Below, piece after piece: positions 43,302 to 52,423 of a stretch of DNA of 64,000 bases. The stretch comes from Oceanococcus sp964629015. GTDB taxonomy: Bacteria; Pseudomonadota; Gammaproteobacteria; Nevskiales; Oceanococcaceae. The stretch lies in contig CAZVMN010000001.1 in assembly GCA_964629015.1 (NCBI GenBank), positions 383,424-447,423 of the forward strand, read 5' to 3'. The stretch's first letter is position 1, and each line of letters opens with the position of its first letter. The position numbers and the translations under genes were made by a program. The notes under the pieces were generated by a model. That model had not been told where the DNA came from. It was given only the letters and a program-made list of their open reading frames with translations, and made no database searches.

Positions 43302-43820
43302 ATGAATAACCAAAATTGGCTGGCCGCAGAAGGCGGCTTCGCGCACCACATCAGCGGCAAGCTGCTGGTCCATTGTTTCATCATGATGTTCCTGGGGTTT
43401 TTTGGTGGTTTCGCCTGGCTTATTGCGCTGGCTGACAATGTGTTTCACATCCTGCCCATGCCGCGTATGGAAATCCCGGTTCCGGATCAGAAAGAGTTGC
43501 TGCGCAATACCCACACCGGACCGATCATGAATGCGGTGTACGTGATGGTGGTGGTTTTGCTGAGCCCAGTCTTGAAATTCACCGCGCGTCAGGCCACGTG
43601 GGTGTACTACACGGCCATCGTGACGCTATGGGGCAATGCGCTTGGCTATTCGGCGGCGGTTTACGCTCCGGAGCGCGGCCTGCAGCCGATTGGTGACTGG
43701 CCCAATCTGGTGTCTTACGGCTCATTCTATGTGGCGGTGGTTGGTGTCACGACCTTCACGGCGATTTGTTTGGTCAGCGCCCTTCGGGTGGCCAAAGCCG
43801 CGCCGGCGGGGGACTCGTAA
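43302..43820 (+). CDS. Four-helix membrane protein, styrene-oxide-isomerase-like
   Basis: The 172-residue protein has four hydrophobic segments (~20-47, 74-92, 95-118, 137-162). From memory of StyC, its length and key positions agree: a His in THTGPIMNA (His71) aligns with the heme-binding His of AHSGPALNG, and YAPERGLQP aligns with FSPNRGLTF. StyC-type enzymes isomerise styrene oxide to phenylacetaldehyde in the membrane. No styrene monooxygenase genes are present nearby, so the natural substrate may differ. A strong GAGGAG site precedes the ATG. It is the third gene of a TetR-led operon. Confidence 0.55.
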   Translation: MNNQNWLAAEGGFAHHISGKLLVHCFIMMFLGFFGGFAWLIALADNVFHILPMPRMEIPVPDQKELLRNTHTGPIMNAVYVMVVVLLSPVLKFTARQATWVYYTAIVTLWGNALGYSAAVYAPERGLQPIGDWPNLVSYGSFYVAVVGVTTFTAICLVSALRVAKAAPAGDS

Positions 43821-43845
43821 CAAGGCTCATCGCGAGGGTGGGTGC

Positions 43846-46440
43846 CTAGCGCTGCAATGTCAGATATTCCTGAAGCCGTTCATCGTTGCCGCTGGCTTCA
43901 TAGAAACGAATCAGACGTTTGAGCGCATTCGCTGTGGCCCGATCGCCGGGCCGGGCCTCGCGCAGGATCGGGTAAGCCTCGACCAGCAACGGTTCGGCGA
44001 TGCCGGGCTGATCCTGCAAAAACAGGGTTTCACCCAGAACGCTGCGACCGCTGGCCGCCAGCCAATGTCCTGTGGGCAATGCTTTGGCGCAGATATCCAG
44101 TGCGCGTCGGGCGGCTTGCTCGGCTAGCGACGGGCGCCCCAGGTCAATCAGCGTTCCGGCGTACGTCAGACTGGCTGACGCGATATAGGGGTGGTCTTCA
44201 GGCAGCGCTCGCGCGTAGATGTCCAGCGCATGCGCGGCCAAATCGTAAGCTTCCTGCGGGCGTTCCAACTGGTGGAGCAGGTTGGCCAGATTGATCATGT
44301 CGTAGGCGGTATACGCATGATCGGGGCCGCGCACGCGGTGCACGTGAGCCACGGCCCGGCGCAAATAGTGTTCGGCTTCCTCAAAGCGCTCCATGTCTGA
44401 ATACAGACGCCCGAGGTTGGTCATGGTCGCGTCTGCATCGATGTAGTCGTCGCCGAGCAAATCCGCTTCCAGCTTCAAAACCCGCAGGTACGTGCGCTCG
44501 GCATCGGTGTAGTGGCCGCGTTCATGTTGCAAAGTGGCCAGCGCGTGCATGTAAGCCAGGGTGTTGCTGTTGCGTTCACCGATGTGCGTCAGGGCATTGT
44601 CGAGGCTGCGGCGCAGCAGCGCTTCGGCCTCATCAAAGTGGCCTTGTATCTGCAAACTGACGCCCAGATCATGTAGCACCTTGCTCAGGTATTGAGGGTC
44701 GGCGTGCCTGGTGCTGTCGAATATGTTCAGTGCGTCCCGGTTGTACCTATCGGCCTGGACATAATCACCCTGGGCGAACAAGGCCTCGGCCAGATCGTTG
44801 CGATCGTAAGCACTTTGCACGCTGCGTGGTCCATACAGCGCCTGATGCAGTGCGAGGGCGCGTTCGTGGTTGGACTGGGACTCCTCAAGATGCCCCTGCT
44901 CGAATTGAACGCGGCCCAAGCCGGCAAAACCTTGGGCACGCAGGTGGTCATCGTCCAGCGATTCGCCCAGCGTGATGACAGCACGGAACTGTTGAACGGC
45001 CTGATCGTACTGACCGAGGTAGCTGTAGACGGTGCCGATGCTGTGGTGCAGCTCGCCGCGTATGCGCGGCTGGGCCTGCAGATCTTGCTGTAGACGTCGC
45101 GCGCCGGTGTCCAGAATTTCCCGCGCAGTGACCGTTGCGCCATCCGTTTCATCCGGATTGGATTGCTTGAAGATATCGACCAGGAAGGTGGTGACCGCTT
45201 TGGCTCGTTCGGCTTCAAAGCGGGCCTGATCGCGCTCGTTGGTGATGCTGCTGTTGTGATAGATCAGCGCTGCGCTGGCCAGCCCGGCGAGCACCAGGCC
45301 GCTTGTCGCAGCCACAGCGTGACGGCGCAGAAACTTGCCTGCAAGGTAGCGCCACTGCTGTCCCCGCGCCTGCACCGGCAAGCCCTGCAAATGGCGCTGA
45401 ATATCCTCCGCTAGAGCCTGCACGCTGCCATAGCGTTGATCGGGCTCGCGGTGCATGGCTTTGAGAACCACCGCATCGAGATCGGGTGAAATGTTCAGCT
45501 GAGGGATCTGTCGCACGGCGCTGGGACGTGTCGGTGTGGTGTCGCACACCAGATGCTCCATCTCGGCTGGCCTTAGACCCTGGAGCTTGAACGGGCGCTG
45601 GCCGCTGAGCAGTTCATAGAGAAGCACACCCAGCGCGTAGACATCGCTGACTGTGGTGATGCCCTGACCGGTGATTTGTTCCGGGCTGGCATAGTCCGGT
45701 GTCATGCGCTGGGCGGTGATGGTGGCGTCGTCCGGCGCGTTTTCCACCAGTTTGGCGATGCCAAAATCGAGCAACTTGGGATTGCCATCTGCATCGACAA
45801 GGATGTTAGGTGGTTTGATATCCCGGTGGACGACCAGGTTGCGGTGGGCATAAGCCACCGCGTCGCAAACCTTTTGGAACAGCTGCAGGCGTTGCACGAT
45901 ATTCAGCGTGTTGTTTTCGCAGTAGGCGGTGATCGGAACGCCGATGACACGCTCCATTACCAAGTACGGCGTATGGTCGTTCAGAGTGCCGCCGTCAAGC
46001 ATCCGCGCAATATAAGGATGCTGCATGCGCGCCAGGATCTGTCGCTCGGTCCGAAAACGGGCTAAGGCATCGGCATCGACTAAGTGCGTCGCTATCAGTT
46101 TGATCGCGACCTGTTGTTCGAATTCTGCATCCGTGCGCTGGGCTGCAAACACGGCGCCCATGCCGCCGGTGGCAATCCGCGAAATGATCCGAAAAGCGCC
46201 AAGCTGACGGCCGATCCAGGGATCATCCAGGTGATCGGTCATCGCGTGCAGAGACGCATCGATGGGTTTTTGCAGGCGGGCGTCATCATCACCGTCGGCA
46301 TCCAGCAGACGGCGCACCTGGGCGGCCAATGCTGGGTTGCTGTCGGTGAGCGCCTCCAGCCAGTGTTGGCGTTCGGCCGCGGGCAGATTGATGGCATGGT
46401 CGAACGCCTGCTCGACCTGTTTCCAGAATTCCGGTGTCAT
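43846..46440 (-). CDS. Membrane Ser/Thr protein kinase with TPR sensor domain
   Basis: The 864-residue protein has a short N-terminal helical region, then a Hanks-type kinase domain (~80-350): glycine loop IATGGMGAVFAA, Lys114 in VAIKLI, catalytic HRD in VVHRDIKPPNIL, DFG in LLDFGIAKL and APE-like YASPEQ. One membrane helix follows (~375-394), then a long region of tetratricopeptide repeats to the C-terminus. This layout is typical of receptor-like bacterial kinases. It begins 36 bases downstream of an ECF sigma gene on the same strand, a pairing often seen for this sigma subfamily, so the kinase and sigma factor probably share a signalling path. Confidence 0.93.
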   Translation of the reverse strand: MTPEFWKQVEQAFDHAINLPAAERQHWLEALTDSNPALAAQVRRLLDADGDDDARLQKPIDASLHAMTDHLDDPWIGRQLGAFRIISRIATGGMGAVFAAQRTDAEFEQQVAIKLIATHLVDADALARFRTERQILARMQHPYIARMLDGGTLNDHTPYLVMERVIGVPITAYCENNTLNIVQRLQLFQKVCDAVAYAHRNLVVHRDIKPPNILVDADGNPKLLDFGIAKLVENAPDDATITAQRMTPDYASPEQITGQGITTVSDVYALGVLLYELLSGQRPFKLQGLRPAEMEHLVCDTTPTRPSAVRQIPQLNISPDLDAVVLKAMHREPDQRYGSVQALAEDIQRHLQGLPVQARGQQWRYLAGKFLRRHAVAATSGLVLAGLASAALIYHNSSITNERDQARFEAERAKAVTTFLVDIFKQSNPDETDGATVTAREILDTGARRLQQDLQAQPRIRGELHHSIGTVYSYLGQYDQAVQQFRAVITLGESLDDDHLRAQGFAGLGRVQFEQGHLEESQSNHERALALHQALYGPRSVQSAYDRNDLAEALFAQGDYVQADRYNRDALNIFDSTRHADPQYLSKVLHDLGVSLQIQGHFDEAEALLRRSLDNALTHIGERNSNTLAYMHALATLQHERGHYTDAERTYLRVLKLEADLLGDDYIDADATMTNLGRLYSDMERFEEAEHYLRRAVAHVHRVRGPDHAYTAYDMINLANLLHQLERPQEAYDLAAHALDIYARALPEDHPYIASASLTYAGTLIDLGRPSLAEQAARRALDICAKALPTGHWLAASGRSVLGETLFLQDQPGIAEPLLVEAYPILREARPGDRATANALKRLIRFYEASGNDERLQEYLTLQR

Positions 46441-46476
46441 AGTGGTGTTAGCCGAAAATCGGGGCCGATATGCCCA

Positions 46477-47040
46477 TCAGGTCGCTTCGCTCAGCGCGTT
46501 TTTCAGCCAAGCCCGGGCGACGCGCAACTCGCGATCCAGTGTGCTGGTCGATAAGCCCGTGACTTCCGCCATTTCGGCAAAGCTGAGTCCGGCGAAATAC
46601 TGCAGTTCAATCAGCTCGGCCTTGCGGGCATCGAAAGAGGCAAGCTGCGTAAGCGCCTGGTCAATTGACAGAACGTCGTCGAAGGCAGCCTGATCGCTCG
46701 GGATGGCGTCATCCAAGGTGATGGGCACGACGCCGCCACCGCGTTTGGCGGCGCGACGCGCCTCAGCATGATTGATCAGCAGCCGGCGCATCATACGTGC
46801 GGACAAAGCATAGAAATGTGCACGGTCCTGCCATTCCACCTGCGCATCGACAAGCTGGGCAAAGGCCTCGTGAACCAAAGCGGTGGGCTGCAGGGTGTGT
46901 CCCGGGTTTTCGCCAGACCACGCGCGGCGCGCCAGACGTTGCAGTTCGTCGTAGACCAACGGCATAAGCGTGTCGCGCGCGCTGTCATCGCCACCACCCC
47001 ACTTGTTGAGCAGCACGGTGATGTTGTCGTTGTCGCTCAT
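46477..47040 (-). CDS. ECF-type sigma factor (TIGR02999-like)
   Basis: The 187-residue protein begins MSDNDNITVLLNKWGGGD. It shows sigma region 2 (DTLMPLVYDELQRLARRAW, ALVHEAFAQLVD, RAHFYALSARMMRRLLINHA) and region 4 (FAEMAEVTGLSTSTLDRELRVARAWL). The YDELRRLA and HEAF marks are those of the subfamily called sig-70_X6. The start at 47040 is fixed by GAGGA upstream and by the family; the much longer open frame reaching 47976 lies over another gene. It is probably co-transcribed with the Ser/Thr kinase downstream. Confidence 0.9.
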   Translation of the reverse strand: MSDNDNITVLLNKWGGGDDSARDTLMPLVYDELQRLARRAWSGENPGHTLQPTALVHEAFAQLVDAQVEWQDRAHFYALSARMMRRLLINHAEARRAAKRGGGVVPITLDDAIPSDQAAFDDVLSIDQALTQLASFDARKAELIELQYFAGLSFAEMAEVTGLSTSTLDRELRVARAWLKNALSEAT

Positions 47041-47184
47041 GCAACGAGTCCTCGCCGGCAGAGGGTATGCGGATATGTGGCCTGAGCCCGCGAATGTTTG
47101 TGAAACAACACTAGCACACCGCTCAGATACGGCTTTGACCACAATTGGCCATAATGCAGGCCGTTTCGACCCAGAGAGTGGATC

Positions 47185-48138
47185 ATGGCTGGCGCCAGTT
47201 TGCTGACCCTTCTTGATGACATCGCCACCGTATTGGACGACGTGGCGTTGATGACCAAAACCGCTGCCAAGCAGACGGCCGGGGTGCTCGGGGATGATCT
47301 CGCCCTGAATGCTCAGCAGGTTACCGGCGTGCGGGCTGAGCGTGAGTTGCCTGTGGTTTTGGCGGTGGCGCGCGGTTCGTTTGTTAACAAACTCATATTG
47401 GTGCCATCGGCGCTGGCGATCAGTGTCTTTATGCCCTGGTTGATTACCCCGTTGTTGATGCTCGGTGGCGCATTCTTGTGCTTCGAGGGGTTCGAGAAGA
47501 TCGCGCACAAATGGCTGCACACGGCGGAACAGGGCGCCAGCGAACATGCGGCTTTGAGTGCCGCTGTGGCGGACCCAAAGGTGGATATGCGGACGTTTGA
47601 GCGCAACAAGATTCGTGGCGCGATTCGCACGGATTTCATTTTGTCCGCAGAAATTGTCGTGATCACCTTGGGCACGGTCGCCGCCGCGGATTTTCCCATG
47701 CAGGTGGCCGTGCTCAGCTCGATCGCTGTGCTCATAACTCTCGGCGTGTATGGGTTGGTTGCTGCCATCGTCAAGATCGATGATCTGGGTTTGTATTGGA
47801 TCGAGCAGCAGGGGCACAGCGTGCGTCAGGCGCTGGGTCGCGGCCTGCTGTGGTTGGCGCCGTGGCTGATGAAGACTTTGTCCGTTGTGGGAACGGCTGC
47901 GATGTTTCTGGTTGGGGGCGGCATTCTGGTGCACGGTGTGCAGATGCTGCATCACTGGGTCGAAGGCGCGGCGCATGCGGTGGAATGGGTGCCCGGCATC
48001 GGAGCGGTGCTCAAGGTGTTGTCGGCGATGCTGTTCAACGCCCTAATTGGCATCGCTGCTGGCGGGCTCCTCGTTGGGATTGCGAGCTTATGGTCACGAC
48101 TGCGCGGACGCGACGACGTCAGCGCGAATCCTCACTGA
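47185..48138 (+). CDS. DUF808-family membrane protein (YedI-like)
   Basis: The 317-residue protein starts ASLLTLLDDIATVLDDVALMTKTAAKQTAGVLGDDLALNAQQV, the hallmark of the DUF808/YedI family. It then has several membrane segments with FLCFEGFEKIAHK. Function is not established for the family. It is divergent from the sigma factor gene, and its last 20 bases overlap the end of recQ tail to tail. Confidence 0.92.
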   Translation: MAGASLLTLLDDIATVLDDVALMTKTAAKQTAGVLGDDLALNAQQVTGVRAERELPVVLAVARGSFVNKLILVPSALAISVFMPWLITPLLMLGGAFLCFEGFEKIAHKWLHTAEQGASEHAALSAAVADPKVDMRTFERNKIRGAIRTDFILSAEIVVITLGTVAAADFPMQVAVLSSIAVLITLGVYGLVAAIVKIDDLGLYWIEQQGHSVRQALGRGLLWLAPWLMKTLSVVGTAAMFLVGGGILVHGVQMLHHWVEGAAHAVEWVPGIGAVLKVLSAMLFNALIGIAAGGLLVGIASLWSRLRGRDDVSANPH

Positions 48139-49939
48139 CCAGGCTGAGAATTTCGTAGCCATAGGCGTCGAGTTTTTTCGCACCAATCCCGGGGACATCC
48201 TGCAAGGTGGCGATGCTGTCCGGGCGCCCAGCGGCGATCGCTGCCAGGGTGGCGTCGTGGAAGATCACATACGGTGGCACGCCTTGTTCCTCAGCGGTGT
48301 CCTTGCGCCACAGGCGCAAGCGCTCGAACAGATCCTGATCGGCCTCTGAGACCAGGTTTTGCGTCGCGCTGGCTTTACCGCGTGAGCGGCGTCCGCCGCT
48401 GCTCGGTTCACGCAGCTGCAGTGTGCGTTGTCCGGTGAGTATCGCTTTGGCCTCGGGTCCCAGGCGCAATCCACCGAAACCGGACAGATCCACCTGCAAA
48501 AGGCCCATCGCCACCAGTTGGCGAAATATGCCGCTCCATTGCGCTTTGTTGAATTCCTTACCGCAGCCGAAGGTTTTCAGCAGGTGATGTTCAAAGCGCT
48601 GGATTTTGTCGTTGTCATCGCCGCGCAACACGTCGATCAGGTGGGCCACGCCAAAGCGCTGACCGGTGCGGTACACCGCAGAGAGTGCCTTCTGGGCTGC
48701 GACGGTGCCGTCGAACGTGCGCGGGGGATCCAGGCAGGTGTCACAGTTGCCGCAGGGTTCGGCCAAAGGCTCACCGAAATAACGCAGCAGGGTCTGGCGT
48801 CGGCAGGTGGTGACTTCACACAAGCCGAGCAAAGCATTGAGTTTGCGGCGCTCCAGCATCAGTCGTTCCGCGGGCGTATCACCACCTTCAAGCATCTGAC
48901 GGCGGCGCACCATATCCTGCAGGCCGTACAGCATGAGGGTGTCTGCGGGGGCACCGTCGCGCCCGGCGCGGCCGGTTTCTTGATAATAGGCTTCGATCGA
49001 CGAGGGCATGTCCAGATGGGCGACGAAGCGAATGTCCGGTTTGTCGATGCCCATGCCGAAAGCCACCGTGGCCACCATCACCAGTCCGTCTTCCTGCAGA
49101 AAACGTTGCTGGTTGAAGCTGCGTGATTCGCTCGACAACCCGGCGTGATAGGGCAGCGCGCGTACGCCCTGGGTGTTCAGCCACTCGGCTAGATTGTCCA
49201 CCCCCTGACGCGACAGGCAGTAGACGATACCGGCCTGCCCGTCGTGCCCTTCGCGGATAAAGCGCAGGATTTGTTCGCGTCCGCTGCGCTTCTCGCTGAT
49301 GCGGTAGCGCAAGTTCGGTCGGTCGAAGCCGCCGATGAAGCGCCGCGAATCGAGCAGGCCGAGGCGTTCGCAGATTTCCTCGCGGGTCGGCTCGTCGGCG
49401 GTTGCAGTCAGTGCCAGACGCGGCACATCTGGGAACACCTCGGTCAGTCGTGCGAGATCACGGTATTCGGGGCGGAAATCGTGCCCCCACTGCGACACGC
49501 AATGAGCTTCGTCGATGGCGAACAAATTGGGTTGGGCCCTGTGCAGCAAGCTCAAGGTACGCTCTTGCAGCAGGCGTTCCGGCGCGCAATACAGCAGATC
49601 AATGTCGCCCGCCAGGATGCCCTGCTCGATGTCCTGTTGCTCTTCGCGGCTCAGGCTGGAGTTGAGACAGGCGGCTTTGACCCCGTTGGCGCGCAAAGCG
49701 GCAACCTGGTCCTGCATCAAGGCAATCAAGGGGGAGACCACAATGGTGAGCCCCGGCAGGAGCAGGGCGGGCACCTGATAACACAACGATTTACCACCAC
49801 CGGTGGGCATGATGACCAGTGCGCTGGCGCCGGATGTGACCGCGTCGATCACAGCGGCCTGCTCGCCGCGGAACTGGTCGTAGCCGAAAACCTGTTGCAG
49901 GACGGTTTGCGGATCGGAATATGCGGGGCGCGCGGACAT
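48119..49939 (-). CDS. recQ: ATP-dependent DNA helicase RecQ
   Basis: The 606-residue superfamily-2 helicase shows FGYDQFRGEQAAVIDAV, Walker A PTGGGKSLCYQVPAL, DEAH box AIDEAHCVSQWGHDFR, motif VI YYQETGRAGRDG, a zinc-binding RQC region with CRRQTLLRYFGEPLAEPCGNCDTC, and a C-terminal HRDC domain ending DVPGIGAKKLDAYG. It unwinds DNA 3' to 5' in recombination and fork repair. The ATG at 49939 gives the standard start; the frame is open to 50065. It is divergent from the RND exporter gene. Confidence 0.95.
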   Translation of the reverse strand: MSARPAYSDPQTVLQQVFGYDQFRGEQAAVIDAVTSGASALVIMPTGGGKSLCYQVPALLLPGLTIVVSPLIALMQDQVAALRANGVKAACLNSSLSREEQQDIEQGILAGDIDLLYCAPERLLQERTLSLLHRAQPNLFAIDEAHCVSQWGHDFRPEYRDLARLTEVFPDVPRLALTATADEPTREEICERLGLLDSRRFIGGFDRPNLRYRISEKRSGREQILRFIREGHDGQAGIVYCLSRQGVDNLAEWLNTQGVRALPYHAGLSSESRSFNQQRFLQEDGLVMVATVAFGMGIDKPDIRFVAHLDMPSSIEAYYQETGRAGRDGAPADTLMLYGLQDMVRRRQMLEGGDTPAERLMLERRKLNALLGLCEVTTCRRQTLLRYFGEPLAEPCGNCDTCLDPPRTFDGTVAAQKALSAVYRTGQRFGVAHLIDVLRGDDNDKIQRFEHHLLKTFGCGKEFNKAQWSGIFRQLVAMGLLQVDLSGFGGLRLGPEAKAILTGQRTLQLREPSSGGRRSRGKASATQNLVSEADQDLFERLRLWRKDTAEEQGVPPYVIFHDATLAAIAAGRPDSIATLQDVPGIGAKKLDAYGYEILSLVSEDSR

Positions 49940-50063
49940 GAAAGTTGGGTCGGCTGAAACGACGGCATATCTTGCCTGAGGCGGGGGATGGCGTCTGTTG
50001 AAGTTAGATACCAACCGGTATGTATCTTGAGTTAGACTGGCGTTTTTCCCCTCCCCACCGATC

Positions 50064-52370
50064 ATGTTTTCTGCCCAAACTTGGGCCAGCTTGCTGGTCC
50101 GACTGCGTTATCCCCTGTTCCTGCTTGGTCTCGCCCTGGTTGTGGTCTGCGCATTGGGCGCGCAGAAGCTGGTGTTCGAAAACGACTACAAGGTTTTCTT
50201 CACCGACGATGATCCACGTCTGGTCGCGCATGAAGCGATGGAGGATGCGTACACCAAAAGCGACAGCATTTCGTTTCTGATCGGCGTGCATGACGGCGAT
50301 TTGTTCACGCCTGCACGTTTGCAGGCGATTGCCGATCTGACCGAACAATTGTGGACGTTCCAGCGCGTGATCCGCGTGGATTCGGTGACCAACTTTCAGC
50401 ACACCGAGGCTCAGGGCGATGACCTGACCGTGTACTCGCTGTTCGAAGAACCACAGGCGCTGTCGGCCGCGGAAATCGAGCGCCGCAAGGCCGTTGCCTT
50501 GAGTGAAGTCACCTTGGTGAATGCGGTGATTTCGGCGGATGGTCGCGCCACCGTTGTGAACGCGCGCCTGGAAATGCCTACAGGCAGCAGTTTGGAGCGC
50601 GGAGAAGCGACCTCCTCGATCATGGCTGACGCACGCGCCATGCGTGATGAATTTGTCGCCGACCATCCGGATTTCGAAGTTCACCTGATGGGCGTACCGG
50701 CGATCGACCAGGCCTTCCACGAATCCACCGTACGTGACATGGAAACGCTGGTGCCGGCCATGTTCGGGGTCATGATCCTGGTCTCGGCCTTGTTACTGCG
50801 TTCCTTGCTGGCCACGTTTGCTGTGGTGCTGGTCATCATCACCACCCTGCCGTCGACCATCGGTACGGTGGGTTGGCTCGGTTTCGCCTTGAACCAGATC
50901 AACGTCTCATCGCCGGTCATCATCATGACTCTGTGCGTGTGCGATGCGATCCACATCCTGGTTAGTCATCTGCAATTGCAGCGTCAGGGCATGGATGTGG
51001 AGCGGGCACGACTGCGCGCGTTGGAGATCAATATGCAGCCGGTGTTCTTGACCAGCCTGACCACCGCCATCGGCTTTTTATGTCTGAACTTCAGCGACTC
51101 CCCGCCGTTTCGGGAACTGGGAACCTTCGTCGCGGTGGGTGTGATGTTCGCCTGGTTGCTGTCGCTGTGCTTGCTGCCTCTGCTGATGGGCGGCATGAAG
51201 GTCAAAGCGGGTGAGAAGGGCAAGCCGTCATTGGCCAATCGCCTCGGTGACTGGGTTCTGGCCCACCGCGGTGTTTTGTTTTGGGGCGGATTGGCTGTGG
51301 CCTTGTTCGTCATGGCCTGGGCGCCGCGCAATCAGCTGAGTGACAGCACCTATCAGTACTTCGACCCCGGCGTGCCGATTCGCGACGCCGCAGAGTTTCT
51401 TGAGGATCGCCTGACCGGCTTCGACACCATCGCGTTCTCGCTCTCGACCGGTCAATCCAATGGCGTGACCAATCCTGCGTATCTGAGCAAGCTGGATGCG
51501 TTCGCGCAGTGGGCGCTGGACCAACCCAATGTGGCGCACGTGAATGTGTTCAGCGACGTGATGAAGCGTTTGAACCGTGACATGCACGGTGGGGATCCAG
51601 CCTGGTATCGGATTCCCGATGATCCCGAGTTGGCCGCGCAATATCTGCTGCTTTACGAGTTTTCTCTGCCGTTTGGTCTGGATTTGAGCAATCAGCTCAA
51701 CTTCGACAAATCGGCGACCCGCGTTGCGGTGACCTTGCGTCACGTCAAAGCCGATCGCATCGTCGAGTTTGAGGAACAGGCGCAGGCGTGGTTTCAGGCC
51801 CATGCGCCCGCCATTGCGGCGCCGGGGTCGGGCGTCACGGTGATGTTTGCGCACATTGGTCAGAACAACATTCGCAGTATGCTCAGCGGCTCATTGGTTG
51901 CACTGATCAGTATCTCCCTGACCCTGATGATTGCCTTGCGATCATGGCGATTGGGGTTGGTCAGCTTGGTCCCCAATGCGTTTCCGTCGCTGATCGCCTT
52001 CGGCCTGTGGGGCCTGCTGGTTCAAGAGGTGAACCTGGCGGTGGCAGCCATTTTCAGTATCTCGCTTGGAATTGTGGTGGATGACACCGTGCATTTCCTG
52101 TCCAAGTATCTGAGGGCCCGTCAGGATCATGGTGATTCGGCCGAAGATGCGGTGCGTTATGCCTACGGCACCGTGGGCACAGCGCTGCTTGTGACCACCA
52201 CAATCCTGGTGTTGGGCTTTTCGATCCTTGGGCTATCCGATTTCGTGGTCAATGAAATTACCGGCTTGCTCACCGCGCTGACCATTTCCATCGCGCTGGT
52301 CTACGATCTGCTGTTCCTGCCAACGTTGCTGTTGCGCCTGGATGGCTGGCTCAAATTGCGCCGCGCCTGA
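50064..52370 (+). CDS. RND-superfamily exporter (MMPL/HAE3-like)
   Basis: The 768-residue membrane protein has two matching halves, each with one helix, a large periplasmic loop (~40-225 and ~425-590) and five further helices, the internal duplication of RND proteins. Motifs include ENDYKVFFTDDDPR after the first helix and ISLGIVVDDTVHFLSKYL in the second half. It is alone, without membrane-fusion or outer-membrane partners, as is usual for the HAE3/MMPL type that moves hydrophobic molecules such as lipids or hopanoids. The substrate is unknown. A small 7-bp hairpin with a tetraloop overlaps the stop codon. Confidence 0.88.
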   Translation: MFSAQTWASLLVRLRYPLFLLGLALVVVCALGAQKLVFENDYKVFFTDDDPRLVAHEAMEDAYTKSDSISFLIGVHDGDLFTPARLQAIADLTEQLWTFQRVIRVDSVTNFQHTEAQGDDLTVYSLFEEPQALSAAEIERRKAVALSEVTLVNAVISADGRATVVNARLEMPTGSSLERGEATSSIMADARAMRDEFVADHPDFEVHLMGVPAIDQAFHESTVRDMETLVPAMFGVMILVSALLLRSLLATFAVVLVIITTLPSTIGTVGWLGFALNQINVSSPVIIMTLCVCDAIHILVSHLQLQRQGMDVERARLRALEINMQPVFLTSLTTAIGFLCLNFSDSPPFRELGTFVAVGVMFAWLLSLCLLPLLMGGMKVKAGEKGKPSLANRLGDWVLAHRGVLFWGGLAVALFVMAWAPRNQLSDSTYQYFDPGVPIRDAAEFLEDRLTGFDTIAFSLSTGQSNGVTNPAYLSKLDAFAQWALDQPNVAHVNVFSDVMKRLNRDMHGGDPAWYRIPDDPELAAQYLLLYEFSLPFGLDLSNQLNFDKSATRVAVTLRHVKADRIVEFEEQAQAWFQAHAPAIAAPGSGVTVMFAHIGQNNIRSMLSGSLVALISISLTLMIALRSWRLGLVSLVPNAFPSLIAFGLWGLLVQEVNLAVAAIFSISLGIVVDDTVHFLSKYLRARQDHGDSAEDAVRYAYGTVGTALLVTTTILVLGFSILGLSDFVVNEITGLLTALTISIALVYDLLFLPTLLLRLDGWLKLRRA

Positions 52371-52423
52371 ATCGTCAGGCGGGCATGTACAATCGTGGCA
52401 TCCACTGATTCACAGAAAACCTC

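Noticed and set aside
47041..47976. N-terminal extension of the ECF sigma frame to 47976
   Set aside because: It lies antisense over the DUF808 gene; the sigma family start and ribosome-binding site are at 47040.
52364..52381. Small hairpin overlapping the RND exporter stop codon
   Set aside because: CGCCTGA and TCAGGCG form a 7-bp stem, but there is no T run and part of it is coding; too weak to call a terminator.
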